DNA from: Thiorhodococcus drewsii AZ1
GTDB lineage: Bacteria; Pseudomonadota; Gammaproteobacteria; Chromatiales; Chromatiaceae
Direction: 5' to 3'
Length of the DNA: 43,640 nucleotides
NCBI RefSeq assembly: GCF_000224065.1
Contig: NZ_AFWT01000041.1
Location: 1 to 43,640 of the forward strand
Shown here piece by piece: positions 26,995-37,549 of the stretch (the first letter of the stretch is position 1; every line of letters begins with the position of its first letter). Both the position numbers and the translations under genes were made by a program. Below the pieces are notes generated by a model, which was not told the DNA's origin, did not search any database, and was given only the letters and a program-made list of their open reading frames with translations.

Positions 26995-27426
26995 CTATTC
27001 CTCAAGCTTCCCCGACTCGCGCGACACCTCATAGGGATAGCGCACATGCCCGAAACGGATCAGCAGGACGGCCGCCGCCAGGATCAGCACCGCGACCGAG
27101 GAAGCGATGAGCTGCCATTCGGTGAGTCCCTTCATGTCCAGAATCAAATGGCGGGCGAGCGCCACCATGGCGATGTAGAGCGGCATTCGCACGGGCAAGG
27201 CCCCGGACTCCAGATAGACGGCCACCATGCTCAACACCTCCAGATAGATGAAGAGCAGCAACAGATCGGCCAGGGTGACCGTGCGCAGCTCGACCATCTC
27301 GAAGATCGCCTGACCGCCCGCGATCACCGCCGCGACGGTGATCGCGCAGAGCCCGAACAGCTCGACATAGGTCAGGGCGCGTCCGACGAAGCGCGCGATA
27401 CGCGGATGACGTGGCTTGTTCGTCAT
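26995..27426 (-). CDS. PsiE-like inner-membrane protein
   Basis: A 143-residue protein with four membrane helices and the features of the phosphate-starvation-inducible PsiE family: ALTYVELFGLCAITVAAVIA, LLLLFIYLEVLSMVAVYLES, RMPLYIAMVALARHLILDMK and a last helix before RFGHVRYPYE. Function of the family is unknown. The start at 27426 is chosen for a GGGGG-containing Shine-Dalgarno; a start at 27450 is possible. Confidence 0.85.
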   Translation of the reverse strand: MTNKPRHPRIARFVGRALTYVELFGLCAITVAAVIAGGQAIFEMVELRTVTLADLLLLFIYLEVLSMVAVYLESGALPVRMPLYIAMVALARHLILDMKGLTEWQLIASSVAVLILAAAVLLIRFGHVRYPYEVSRESGKLEE

Positions 27427-27969
27427 ACCGAACCCCCACGCCGACTGCATCCGCTCACATCATCGGGTCCTGACTGGACATCGGGCCATTCACTAGCGCC
27501 GGGGTTGGTCGTGCTGGTCACGCTCATGGATTTCACAATCTCGTTCAGTCTGTTTTCAACGGCAATAGGGCCTCGACATAGCGACGCATGCACCTGTCGA
27601 TCGGCTCGGGAGACGCGTCTTTACACCGCTTGCACGAGTAGACACAAGCGCTGGGAGACGCGCGGCAGGCTACTACGACCGACAGCCTGCATCTGGGTTC
27701 CAGCGATCGCCGCCTAATGGAGAAGCCATGACCGAACGCTGCCCGCCCGCGTCAGCGCGTCTTCGACCAAGGCATGAAGGATGGACTCAGAAACGGCGGA
27801 TCGATCAGATCTCGCTCGCATAAACGCGCCATCGGGATACGATGCCTTTCAGGGCGATCCATTCGAGCATCCGACACCCGCAGCCCAGATGGCGGTCATC
27901 GAATTCCAGGTGCGCCCCTGGGGACCAGGGTGGTTTAGCCCGATTGGAACGCAGCGCCACCTGGGCGGG
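27427..27969. other. 540-bp intergenic region between the PsiE-like gene and zwf
   Basis: Short frames exist on both strands (for example plus 27781-28083, which runs into zwf antisense), but none has family-like sequence or a good ribosome-binding site. I see no RNA gene or repeat. It presumably contains the promoter of the PsiE-like gene and the end of the zwf transcript. Confidence 0.4.
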
Positions 27970-29517
<1,548 letters not shown>

Positions 29518-29526
29518 ATCCCGCCC

Positions 29527-30258
29527 CTATGCGGCTGAAGATTGGAGAGACCGCGTGCTGTCGGAACCGATGAGCGTGAAGACATCGACCCTTTCGATCG
29601 CCGCAATCCGGCTCGCGGGCAGATCGCCCCCGGCGCACCAGAGAAAAACCGCATCCTGTTTGTCGGATCCGGCGACCAGATAGAGACAGCGACGGGTGTA
29701 GCTCAGACGCGCCGGACTCAGCGAGACACGCTCCTGGGGCGGCTTGGGTGCGCCATGCACCGGAATGGCGTCCGGCCAATGCGTCTCATGCTCCCAATCT
29801 CCCCCAGGAAAGAGACTCGCGGTGTGTCCATCCTCGCCGAGCCCCAGAAGCACCAGATCGAAGGAGCCGACCTCGGCGAGCCGCTGGGAATAGAGTTCCG
29901 CCGCACGCTCCGGCCCGAGCTCGGCCGGGATGACGTGGATCTGCTCCGAGGGGATAGGCACCACGTCCAACCAGGCATCCGCCGCCATGCGACTGTTGCG
30001 CTCGGGATCGGTCGGTGGCAGACAGCGCTCGTCACCGAAATAGATCCACCATGCCGACCAGTCCGTCTCGATCGAGCACAGCGCCTGGTAGATGGATCGC
30101 GGCGTCCGGCCGCCAGCAAGCACCAGGACAAAGCGTCCATTCGATTCGATCGACTGTTTCGCGACGCCTTGAATGACCGCCAGGGTCGCCCGCTCGAAAT
30201 CATCCCGTCTCGCGAACGCCCGAAAATGCGGATGCTGATGCGGCCAGGTCACCATCAT
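29527..30258 (-). CDS. pgl: 6-phosphogluconolactonase
   Basis: A 243-residue DevB/Pgl-type lactonase of the NagB/RpiA fold. Signatures: [37 protein letters not shown] and [18 protein letters not shown] (catalytic His). It hydrolyses 6-phosphogluconolactone. Two adjacent ATGs (30258, 30255) follow a ggggg Shine-Dalgarno; the first overlaps the gnd stop (ATGA), so translation is coupled to gnd. The long upstream open frame lies in gnd and is not coding. Confidence 0.95.
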   Translation of the reverse strand: MMVTWPHQHPHFRAFARRDDFERATLAVIQGVAKQSIESNGRFVLVLAGGRTPRSIYQALCSIETDWSAWWIYFGDERCLPPTDPERNSRMAADAWLDVVPIPSEQIHVIPAELGPERAAELYSQRLAEVGSFDLVLLGLGEDGHTASLFPGGDWEHETHWPDAIPVHGAPKPPQERVSLSPARLSYTRRCLYLVAGSDKQDAVFLWCAGGDLPASRIAAIERVDVFTLIGSDSTRSLQSSAA

Positions 30259-31232
30259 CCCCCAGACGGCTCGCGATGCCCGCCGAAACCGTGCCGCATG
30301 GCCGAGAGCATCTTTTCGGCGAAGGTATGCTCCTGACGCGAGCGAAAACGTGCATAGAGCGCGGCCGTCAGCACCTCGGCAGGCACCGCCTCGTCGATCG
30401 CCGCCTGGACCGTCCAGCGACCCTCGCCCGAGTCCTGTACGAAACCGCTGTAATCCGCAAGGGCCGCATCTTCGGCCAAGGCCGAGGCCGAAAGATCTAG
30501 AAGCCAGGAGGTCACGACGCTCCCGCGCCGCCACAGCTCGGCGATATCGGCCAGATCCAGGTCGTAACGCTCGTCGTCGGGCAATGCCTCGGCGTTGGCG
30601 TTGCGCAGGATGTCGAAACCCTCGGCATAGGCCTGCATGAGGCCGTATTCGATACCGTTGTGGACCATCTTGACGAAGTGTCCCGCACCCGAGGGGCCAC
30701 AGTGGAGATAACCGCGCTCGGCGCTACCGTTTCCGGTTCGCCCCGGAGAGGGCGGAATTCCGGCGTCCCCCGGGGCGAGCGTTGCGAAGATGGGCTCCAG
30801 GCGTTTCACCGCCTCGACCGGTCCGCCGACCATCAGACAATAGCCGCGCTCCAGTCCCCAAACCCCACCGCTGGTGCCCGCATCCAGATACTGGATGCCG
30901 CGCTCACCGAGCGCCTTGGCGCGCCGAACGTCATCCTTGTAATAGCTGTTACCGCCGTCGACAATGCTATCTCCCGCGTCGAACAGCCCGGCCAGTTCGA
31001 ACACCACCTGATCGGTGATGGCCCCGGAAGGCAACATCACCCAAGCGGCGCGCGGAGGCGTCAGTCGCTCAGCCAAGGCGGCCAAGCTCTCGACCCCGAT
31101 CGCCCCCTCGGCGACCAACGAATCCACAGCCGCTGAATCACGGTCGAAGACCACGCATTCGTGTCCGTCGTGCATCAAACGCCGGGCCATATTTCCACCC
31201 ATGCGCCCCAAACCGACCATTGCAATCTGCAT
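30255..31232 (-). CDS. gnd: 6-phosphogluconate dehydrogenase, short decarboxylating type
   Basis: A 325-residue enzyme. The Rossmann motif [16 protein letters not shown] is at the N-terminus, then [17 protein letters not shown] and the catalytic [21 protein letters not shown] (Lys/His/Asn). It makes ribulose-5-phosphate from 6-phosphogluconate. At about 325 residues it belongs to the short class (about 300-335), unlike E. coli Gnd (468). The class is often NAD-preferring, but cofactor choice cannot be read here. Start ATG 31232 is preceded by aggaggcag. First gene of gnd-pgl-zwf. Confidence 0.94.
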   Translation of the reverse strand: MQIAMVGLGRMGGNMARRLMHDGHECVVFDRDSAAVDSLVAEGAIGVESLAALAERLTPPRAAWVMLPSGAITDQVVFELAGLFDAGDSIVDGGNSYYKDDVRRAKALGERGIQYLDAGTSGGVWGLERGYCLMVGGPVEAVKRLEPIFATLAPGDAGIPPSPGRTGNGSAERGYLHCGPSGAGHFVKMVHNGIEYGLMQAYAEGFDILRNANAEALPDDERYDLDLADIAELWRRGSVVTSWLLDLSASALAEDAALADYSGFVQDSGEGRWTVQAAIDEAVPAEVLTAALYARFRSRQEHTFAEKMLSAMRHGFGGHREPSGG

Positions 31233-31701
31233 ACACTGCCTCCTGACTCGTTCGGTGGACGAACCGCGCACTCGCGGTTCCCGGTGTTCGACCTCGCTCG
31301 CACAGATGCGTTTCCAGCACGCCCCATCGACAGAGACCCTAGCGAAAGGGTCCGCCTAATTCCGACCGCGACCACAGAACTGCAGTGCAGCCTAACCGTA
31401 AAGATACAACCATGAAAACGACATGGAATAAAGCGTGATCCGACTCACCGCCCTGGCCGCAGCTCGCCGGACAGCCCCCTCTGACTCGAACGACCGAAGA
31501 CCTCGGTCACGGCACCGAAACCCCGCGATCCTGGAGTCGAGGCGCCAGAGAACTTAAGATCGCACCCCACATTCAGTATCGGCGCATCATGCCGGTCGCA
31601 ACCAGACCGAAACAGACGCCGAGATCGTCACCCGCCGAGACCCAAGACGCACCAGCCCTCGGGCACTGGCGCTCGAGAGCGCGATACACAAGGAGACACC
31701 C
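31233..31701. other. Divergent intergenic region gnd / DUF1538 operon
   Basis: This 469-bp region must hold the promoters for both operons. In the gnd leader a perfect 8-bp hairpin gaaccgcg-cact-cgcggttc lies at 31261-31280, 29 bases before the gnd start. I see no convincing gene or sigma-70 pair. The right end has the aggag Shine-Dalgarno of the DUF1538 gene. Confidence 0.45.
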
Positions 31702-33522
31702 TTGCCAAGAACGGAAACCGATAGCGGAGATCGGCCAGAACCGAGACAGCCGCCGACCGAGATCCGCTTCGGCGCCTTCGTCCGCGAGATCACGGTCCAG
31801 CAGAACCGCATCTCCTATAACAACCTCACACCAAAGCTCGATGCCGAGGGCAGCGAGAGCCCCTATCATGCACCACGGATTCGACTGCGACCGATCGATG
31901 CCTACCGCCTGATCCGGCCCTACGTCAGCACCCGCTTCATCGAGCAGATCCGGGCCGTGGTGCCGCTGGCGCTCTATCTGGTGCTCTTTCAGCTCTTCAT
32001 CCTGCACCAGGACATCCTCGATGCGGGGATCATCGCAGGCGGACTGGTCGCCGTCATCCTCGGGCTCATGTGCTTCATGGAAGGACTCAAGGTCGGGCTC
32101 ATGCCGTTCGGCGAGACCCTCGGCAGCACCTTGCCGGCCAAGGCGCATCTCCATCTGGTGCTGCTCATCGCCTTTCTACTCGGCATCGGCGTCACCTTCG
32201 CCGAACCGGCGATCGGCGCGCTCAAGGCGGCCGGGCAGATCGTCCATGTCGAGTCGGCCCCCTATCTCTACGCCCTGCTCAACGACTGGTCCGATATCCT
32301 GGTCCTCGGGGTCGGGCTCGGGGTCGGCATCGCCGCCGTGCTCGGCACCCTGCGCTTCCTCTATGGCTGGAGCCTCAAGCCACTCATCTATCTCACACTC
32401 GTTCCCACGCTGGGATTGACGCTCTATATCCTGACCGACCCCGAACTCGCCAAGACGCTCGGACTGGCCTGGGACTGCGGCGCGGTAACCACCGGACCGG
32501 TCACGGTGCCGCTGGTGCTCTCGCTCGGGATCGGCATCGCCGCCTCGGCGGGCAAGGGCCAGACATCGCTCTCGGGCTTCGGCATCGTCACCCTCGCCTC
32601 GCTCTTTCCCATCCTGGGCGTGGAGTTGCTGGCGATCTATGTCTCGCTCGTCACCAGCCCCGAACAGATCATCACCGCTGCGGCCGAGGCCAGCGCGCTG
32701 GCGGCGCAGCCGGACTGGACCGCCCGAACCCCGTGGCTGGAGATCTTCGGCGGGCTGCGCGCCATCCTGCCGCTGGTTCTTTTCCTGTTTCTGGTGATGC
32801 GCCTGGTACTGCGCGAGCGCATTCCGCATCCAGGGAACATTGCCTACGGCATCACCCTGGCCGTGCTCGGCATGATCATCTTCAATCTGGGCCTGACCTA
32901 TGGACTCTCGAAGCTCGGCGCACAATCGGGCGGACTGGTCCCGGCTTCCTTCACCGACATCGCTAGTGTCACGGGCGATCCGCTCTACAGCTTCGGCGTC
33001 GGGCTGGCCGTCGCCTTCCTCTTCGCCTGGCTGCTCGGATTCGGTGCGACACTGGCCGAGCCGGCCCTCAATGCGCTGGGATTGACCGTCGAGAACCTCA
33101 CCAACGGTGCCTTCCGCAAACAGCTGCTCATGTACGCGGTCTCGCTCGGGGTCGCCTTCGGTCTCGCACTCGGCGTTGCCAAGATCGTCTTCGGCTTTTC
33201 CATCGCCTGGCTGCTGATTCCGGGCTATCTGCTTGCGGTCGTCCTGACCTTTTTCTCGACCGAGGAATTCGTCAACATCGCCTGGGACAGCGCCGGCGTC
33301 ACCACCGGCCCCGTCACCGTCCCACTGGTGCTGGCGATGGGTCTCGGATTCGGGGATGCCATGCAGGCGATCGAGGGCTTCGGCATCCTCTCCATGGCCT
33401 CGATCTGCCCGATCCTCTCGGTGCTCGTCACCGGACTCTGGATCCAGTGGAAGGTGCGCCGCAAGCATCGTCGCTACGACGAATCCATGAATACGACCGA
33501 TGCCCAGGAGGCCTCCACATGA
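31702..33522 (+). CDS. Double-DUF1538 integral membrane protein (putative cation/proton transporter, UmpAB-like)
   Basis: A 606-residue protein. A soluble N-terminus of about 85 residues is followed by two homologous membrane halves. Each ends with the near-identical motif GAVTTGPVTVPLVLSLGIG (first half) or AGVTTGPVTVPLVLAMGLG (second half), then GFGI. Each half also has a FAEPA or LAEPA motif. This is the DUF1538 family; I recall separate UmpA and UmpB proteins of this family reported as a Na+/H+ antiporter in Halomonas, but cannot confirm it here. The start is a TTG with aggag 6 bases upstream. The stop overlaps the next gene's start (ATGA), coupling it to two PII-like proteins that probably regulate it. 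Confidence 0.85.
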   Translation: MPRTETDSGDRPEPRQPPTEIRFGAFVREITVQQNRISYNNLTPKLDAEGSESPYHAPRIRLRPIDAYRLIRPYVSTRFIEQIRAVVPLALYLVLFQLFILHQDILDAGIIAGGLVAVILGLMCFMEGLKVGLMPFGETLGSTLPAKAHLHLVLLIAFLLGIGVTFAEPAIGALKAAGQIVHVESAPYLYALLNDWSDILVLGVGLGVGIAAVLGTLRFLYGWSLKPLIYLTLVPTLGLTLYILTDPELAKTLGLAWDCGAVTTGPVTVPLVLSLGIGIAASAGKGQTSLSGFGIVTLASLFPILGVELLAIYVSLVTSPEQIITAAAEASALAAQPDWTARTPWLEIFGGLRAILPLVLFLFLVMRLVLRERIPHPGNIAYGITLAVLGMIIFNLGLTYGLSKLGAQSGGLVPASFTDIASVTGDPLYSFGVGLAVAFLFAWLLGFGATLAEPALNALGLTVENLTNGAFRKQLLMYAVSLGVAFGLALGVAKIVFGFSIAWLLIPGYLLAVVLTFFSTEEFVNIAWDSAGVTTGPVTVPLVLAMGLGFGDAMQAIEGFGILSMASICPILSVLVTGLWIQWKVRRKHRRYDESMNTTDAQEAST

Positions 33523-33899
33523 GCAAGCAAGAAATCGTCGTATTGACCGACGTCACACTCATCACCGCCAGCGTCCAACGCGGCATGGCCGACGAGATCG
33601 TCAAGGCGGCACAGGAGGCCGGCGCCCAGGGCGCCAGCATCCATTACGCCCACGGGCGCGGCGTGCGCGAACGACTCGGGATCTGGGGACTCGCGATCGA
33701 GGCCGAGAAGGAGGTGATCAACATCGTCGTCTCCAGCGATCAGGTCGACCGCATCTTCGAAACGATGTACGTCGCCGGCAAGATGGACACCCCCGGCATG
33801 GGCTTCATGTGGGTCACGCCGCTGGAGAAGGCGGCCACGTTCGTCCCGCCCGAGATCGTCGAGCGGCTCGCGCCCCCGAGCCCGAAACGGCGAACCTGA
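33519..33899 (+). CDS. PII-like regulator 1, coupled to DUF1538 transporter
   Basis: A 126-residue protein with PII-superfamily character: ferredoxin-like fold pattern, a HGRGVRERLGIWG segment at the T-loop base, KEVINIVVSSDQVDRIFETMY matching the second beta-alpha-beta half, and DTPGMGFMWVTPLEK at the end. The GlnB uridylylation Tyr is not present. Canonical PII proteins bind ATP/ADP and 2-oxoglutarate and plug transporters such as AmtB. The ATGA overlap with the DUF1538 gene argues for fixed stoichiometry with that membrane protein. Ligand unknown. Confidence 0.82.
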   Translation: MSKQEIVVLTDVTLITASVQRGMADEIVKAAQEAGAQGASIHYAHGRGVRERLGIWGLAIEAEKEVINIVVSSDQVDRIFETMYVAGKMDTPGMGFMWVTPLEKAATFVPPEIVERLAPPSPKRRT

Positions 33900-33916
33900 T
33901 CGAGGAGTCAAACAGC

Positions 33917-34258
33917 GTGCGCAACAGCCAACGCCAAAAGGTCATCACCTGTATCCTCCCCAAGGGCCGTGCCAGCCCCCTAGCCAAGCACCTGGCATGC
34001 GAGCACGGCCTGACCACCGTCGACGTCCACTACGCGCGCGGCGTCGGGCGCATTACCCCGCTGCGCCATCGAGGCATCGGCGAGACGTCCGAGCGCGAGA
34101 TCCTCACGGTCGCCGTCCCCGCCGATGAGGCGGATACCCTCTTCGCGCACATCTACGAGGTCGCCGAGATCAACCGACCGCATGGCGGACTCATGTTCAT
34201 GCACGCCAGCCTGTGCTCCACCACATTCGAGTTGCCCGATCTGCCCGAAGAGGATTAG
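33917..34258 (+). CDS. PII-like regulator 2
   Basis: A 113-residue protein starting at a GTG (33917) with gaggag 9 bases upstream. It is PII-like: VITCILPKGRASPLAKHLACEHG, HYARGVGRITPLRHRG at the T-loop base, then REILTVAVPADEADTLFAHIYEVAEI and HGGLMFMHASLC. It is clearly diverged from the first PII-like protein (shared positions mainly the ARG/HGRG and VAEI/VAGK blocks), so this is a pair rather than a fresh duplication. It is 17 bp downstream and in the same operon; possibly the two form a heteromer. Confidence 0.8.
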   Translation: MRNSQRQKVITCILPKGRASPLAKHLACEHGLTTVDVHYARGVGRITPLRHRGIGETSEREILTVAVPADEADTLFAHIYEVAEINRPHGGLMFMHASLCSTTFELPDLPEED

Positions 34259-34529
34259 ACGACTGCCGGAAAGACCAAAGGCGAGTTACGAAACACGTCA
34301 GGTGGCATGAACATTGACGTAAATCACCTTAAGACCCCAGCCACGAAACCCGATCCGGACGCAACGCTCAAAGGATTCCACAGGCGCGTCGACCGGATCG
34401 CGGAAACAGCCCAACCCGCCGGATGACGAGATCTCAATGGCCTAACGCCAGCAAGCAGTTATCCTTGCGCTCCCGACACGCGTCGCCCCCAGCGGACGAC
34501 ATTCCAGGTCACACCCAACAACCATTCCG

Positions 34530-34889
34530 ATGTCGCAATCCGATTTCATCACCGACCGCAGATCCCATGAACGCAGGGTCATGCATGGCAACGCACGACT
34601 CACGACCATGGACTCGCGCTCCTTCTCCGTTAACATCGCCGATATCAGCCCGAGTGGCATCCGAGTCATCGCACCGATCAATCCACGGACAGGCACCAAC
34701 TTCATCCTGAGCGTTCGCCTTCCACTGAAACCATCGGGAAGTCTCCCTGTGGAACTCAAGGTCCGAGTCGCCTTCAGCATCCTGATCGGCAGCGAAGATG
34801 GCTACAGCGATGGCTTCAGCGTTGGGCTCAACTTCCTAGGGCTTCCTGAAGAGGCCCGGGACGCGATCAACGATTATCTGGACGTCTGA
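34530..34889 (+). CDS. PilZ-domain protein (c-di-GMP binding)
   Basis: A 119-residue single-domain PilZ protein. It has the c-di-GMP signatures RxxxR at Arg11-Arg15 (RSHER) and DxSxxG at Asp38-Gly43 (DISPSGIR), then the beta-barrel core ending GLNFLGLPEEARDAINDYL. It likely binds cyclic di-GMP as a receiver for motility or surface behaviour; the partner is unknown. It stands alone before the chemoreceptor gene, which is convergent. No clear Shine-Dalgarno. Confidence 0.88.
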   Translation: MSQSDFITDRRSHERRVMHGNARLTTMDSRSFSVNIADISPSGIRVIAPINPRTGTNFILSVRLPLKPSGSLPVELKVRVAFSILIGSEDGYSDGFSVGLNFLGLPEEARDAINDYLDV

Positions 34890-34975
34890 TCCAGCGCCGT
34901 TGTCCTCAGTCAAGGCGATCCACCATTAACCCAGCGTTAGGGAGATCGGGAAACATGCTCCCGATCCCCGACGCC

Positions 34976-36634
34976 CTATTTGCAAGGCTTGGCGCTGTCG
35001 ACCTTGAACTGACCGACGAGCTGGTGCAGCTCCTCGCCGAGGCTGGAGAGCTCCTGGCTGGCCTGAGCCGTCTGGTGCGAATTGCCGGCCGACTCATCGG
35101 CCAGATCCGAGATGCGCACCACACTGCGATCGATCTCGCCCGCGACCATGGCCTGCTCCTCCGCAGCGCTGGCGACCATGGTGTTCATGTCGCGGATGCG
35201 AGTGATCGACTGCACGATCTGAGTCAGTGCCTCGCCAGCCTTGCCGGCCTGTTCAAGCGTCTCCTGGGTCGTACTCTCGCCGACAAGGATCGCGTCCACC
35301 GCTTCCTGGGCCCCGGCGCGCAGTTTCTCGATCATGCTCTGGATCTCGGTGGTGGACTGCTGGGTGCGACCGGCGAGCGAGCGAACCTCGTCGGCGACCA
35401 CGGCGAATCCGCGACCCTGCTCTCCCGCCCTGGCCGCCTCGATCGCGGCGTTGAGCGCCAACAGGTTGGTCTGCTCGGCGATGCTGCGGATCACGTCCAG
35501 CACGGTCCCGATCGCCTCGCTCTCGTTCGAGAAACGACGGATGGTGTCGGCAATGTGCTCGACCTCCTGGGCCAGGCGCTGATTCGCGGAAACCACACCA
35601 CTGACGGTCTCGCCTCCTGCACGCGCATTCTTGTCGGCGTCCGCTGCCCCAGCGGCGGCCTCTTCCGCGCTCTTGGCGATATCCTGAATGGTCGCGGTCA
35701 TCTCGGTGACGGCGGTCGCGACCTGCTGGATCTCGCCACGCTGGCGCTCCATCCCCTCGTCGCTGGAGCTCGTGATCGCAGAGAGTTGCTCGGCCGCAGC
35801 GGCGATCTGGCGCGTGGCCTGACCGACGCAGACGATCGTGCTCTCGGTCTTGCCGACGAAGGCATTGAAGCCGACTGCCATGTCTGTGATCTCATCGTGC
35901 CCGCTGGTCTCGAGACGCTGGGTCAGATCCCCATCGCCCTCAGCGATATTGTGCATGGCACGCGCGGCCATCCGAATCGGCGTCACGACGGAGCGCCCGG
36001 TCAGGACAACCCCAAACACGACAACGAACAGCAAGACGCCCGCGAGTCCGCCAAAGCGAGCCGCGCCTCCCCAAAACTCGGCGTCCACGTCGTCGACATA
36101 GATGCCGGTGACGATGACCCAATTCCAATCCGGAAACAGGTGAAAATAGGTAATCTTGGGCACAGGATCCTTGGCCCCCGGCTTGGGCCAGAGGTAGTGC
36201 TCGAACCCTTCGCCCTCGGAACCCGCGCGCTTCAGCATATCGGCAACAAACAGGTTGCCAGTAAAGTCCTTCATTTGCCTGGCATCGGTGCCGATGAGCG
36301 CAGGCTTGACCGGATGCATCAACATGCGGCTGTCGTCGAGCCCCACCACCCAGAAATAGTTATCGCCGTCGAAGCGCAGATCGCTCAACACGGCCAGGGC
36401 GCTCTTCTGCGCCTCGGCGAGGGGAAGTTTCCCCTGATCGACCAGTTTCTTAAAGTGTTCCTCGACCCCCTGGGCCGTTTCGATCAAGGTCCGAACCTGC
36501 GTGACCTTTTCCAGCATGAGCGTGGAGCGAATCTGAAAGAGCGCGAGCGTCAATATGATCAGCAGCCCGGAAACGACCAGACCCAATAGGATCCACAGGC
36601 GTAGATTGATCGAAAGCGTCCTCAAGAACTTCAT
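34976..36634 (-). CDS. Methyl-accepting chemotaxis protein with a Cache sensor domain
   Basis: A 552-residue chemoreceptor. A first membrane helix ([20 protein letters not shown]), then a periplasmic single Cache domain (sCache_2 type: [20 protein letters not shown], ...[16 protein letters not shown]), a second helix ([18 protein letters not shown]), HAMP, and the signalling domain with its hairpin tip near residue 390 ([20 protein letters not shown]). It lacks a C-terminal NWETF-type CheR tether. Small organic acids are common ligands of this Cache type, but the ligand is unknown. Start 36634 ([14 protein letters not shown]) has a gaggaa Shine-Dalgarno. No che genes nearby. Confidence 0.94.
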   Translation of the reverse strand: MKFLRTLSINLRLWILLGLVVSGLLIILTLALFQIRSTLMLEKVTQVRTLIETAQGVEEHFKKLVDQGKLPLAEAQKSALAVLSDLRFDGDNYFWVVGLDDSRMLMHPVKPALIGTDARQMKDFTGNLFVADMLKRAGSEGEGFEHYLWPKPGAKDPVPKITYFHLFPDWNWVIVTGIYVDDVDAEFWGGAARFGGLAGVLLFVVVFGVVLTGRSVVTPIRMAARAMHNIAEGDGDLTQRLETSGHDEITDMAVGFNAFVGKTESTIVCVGQATRQIAAAAEQLSAITSSSDEGMERQRGEIQQVATAVTEMTATIQDIAKSAEEAAAGAADADKNARAGGETVSGVVSANQRLAQEVEHIADTIRRFSNESEAIGTVLDVIRSIAEQTNLLALNAAIEAARAGEQGRGFAVVADEVRSLAGRTQQSTTEIQSMIEKLRAGAQEAVDAILVGESTTQETLEQAGKAGEALTQIVQSITRIRDMNTMVASAAEEQAMVAGEIDRSVVRISDLADESAGNSHQTAQASQELSSLGEELHQLVGQFKVDSAKPCK

Positions 36635-36924
36635 ACGACATTCCTCGTTGTAACACATCACGACTCAGATCCAATCAGACGCCTCATTGCCTGATAGACC
36701 GGACACACGAACTCCCTTTGAGTCCTTGTCAAAAAATCGTCCTTTGAAAACCAACGCAACCGAACCAGCGGCGAAACGGTGACACAGCAACGACGCCGAC
36801 TCCACGCCGCCGATCGGATCCGTGACAGAAGTCTCGCCGCTTCATCGACACCTGATGCTGCGGGATCCCGGTCGATGCAATAGCATTCGCCCACTTCACC
36901 GATCAGCCGGAGCAACCCCACATC

Positions 36925-37416
36925 GTGTTGGAGTACGCCGCACTCTATGCGGCCATCTGGATCGGCTTCCATTTCGGATCCGGTTATCTGGCCCATCGTC
37001 TCCCACAGCGCACGCTCACCGCATTGCCGTTGGTCAACGACAGCTACGCCTGGGAGCATGATGGAAAGACCTACGAATGGATCGGTGTACGATCCTGGAA
37101 GGACAAGCTGCCGGAGGCGGGTGCCTTCTATCCCGAGGGCTTCTCGAAACGACGATTGCAGGGCCGCGATGCGGCCTATCTGGAGCAATTCGCCCTGGAG
37201 ACGTCCCGCGCCGAATGCTCGCACTGGCTGACCTGGGGCCTGTCTCTGACCTTTTTCGCCTGGAACCCCTGGCCGATCGGGGTGGTGATGATCATCTACG
37301 GAGCGATCGTCAACATCCCCTTCATCCTGATTCAACGCTACAACCGATGCCGTCTGACACGCACGCTGAGGATTCTGGATCGCCAGCGACGGCGGAGGCA
37401 TCTGAGATGCGGATGA
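36925..37416 (+). CDS. CrtO-like acyltransferase (glycosyl-4,4'-diaponeurosporenoate acyltransferase family)
   Basis: A 163-residue membrane protein with helices near each end and the family core YEWIGVRSWKDKLPEAGAF followed by EGFSKRRLQ and ETSRAECSHWLTW. Staphylococcal CrtO of this family (about 165 residues) acylates a glycosylated carotenoid. Here the substrate is unknown; a carotenoid or glycolipid is possible in a phototroph. The start is a GTG with ggag about 12 bases upstream. It precedes tsdBA on the same strand by 130 bp; no functional link is evident. Confidence 0.78.
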   Translation: MLEYAALYAAIWIGFHFGSGYLAHRLPQRTLTALPLVNDSYAWEHDGKTYEWIGVRSWKDKLPEAGAFYPEGFSKRRLQGRDAAYLEQFALETSRAECSHWLTWGLSLTFFAWNPWPIGVVMIIYGAIVNIPFILIQRYNRCRLTRTLRILDRQRRRRHLRCG

Positions 37417-37549
37417 TCCATCATCGACCCTGGAGAACGCTACCGCTCTCGCATCCCAACACCACGCCCCTCGACGTCGGGGATCGAAGATCCATGGATG
37501 GAATCACCGACCCCATATAGTTCCATCGATCACCGGATACAATGCCCCA

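Noticed and set aside
36658-37401. A 247-codon minus-strand frame overlapping the CrtO-like gene
   Set aside because: Low-complexity shadow translation; the plus frame has membrane segments and a recognisable acyltransferase core.
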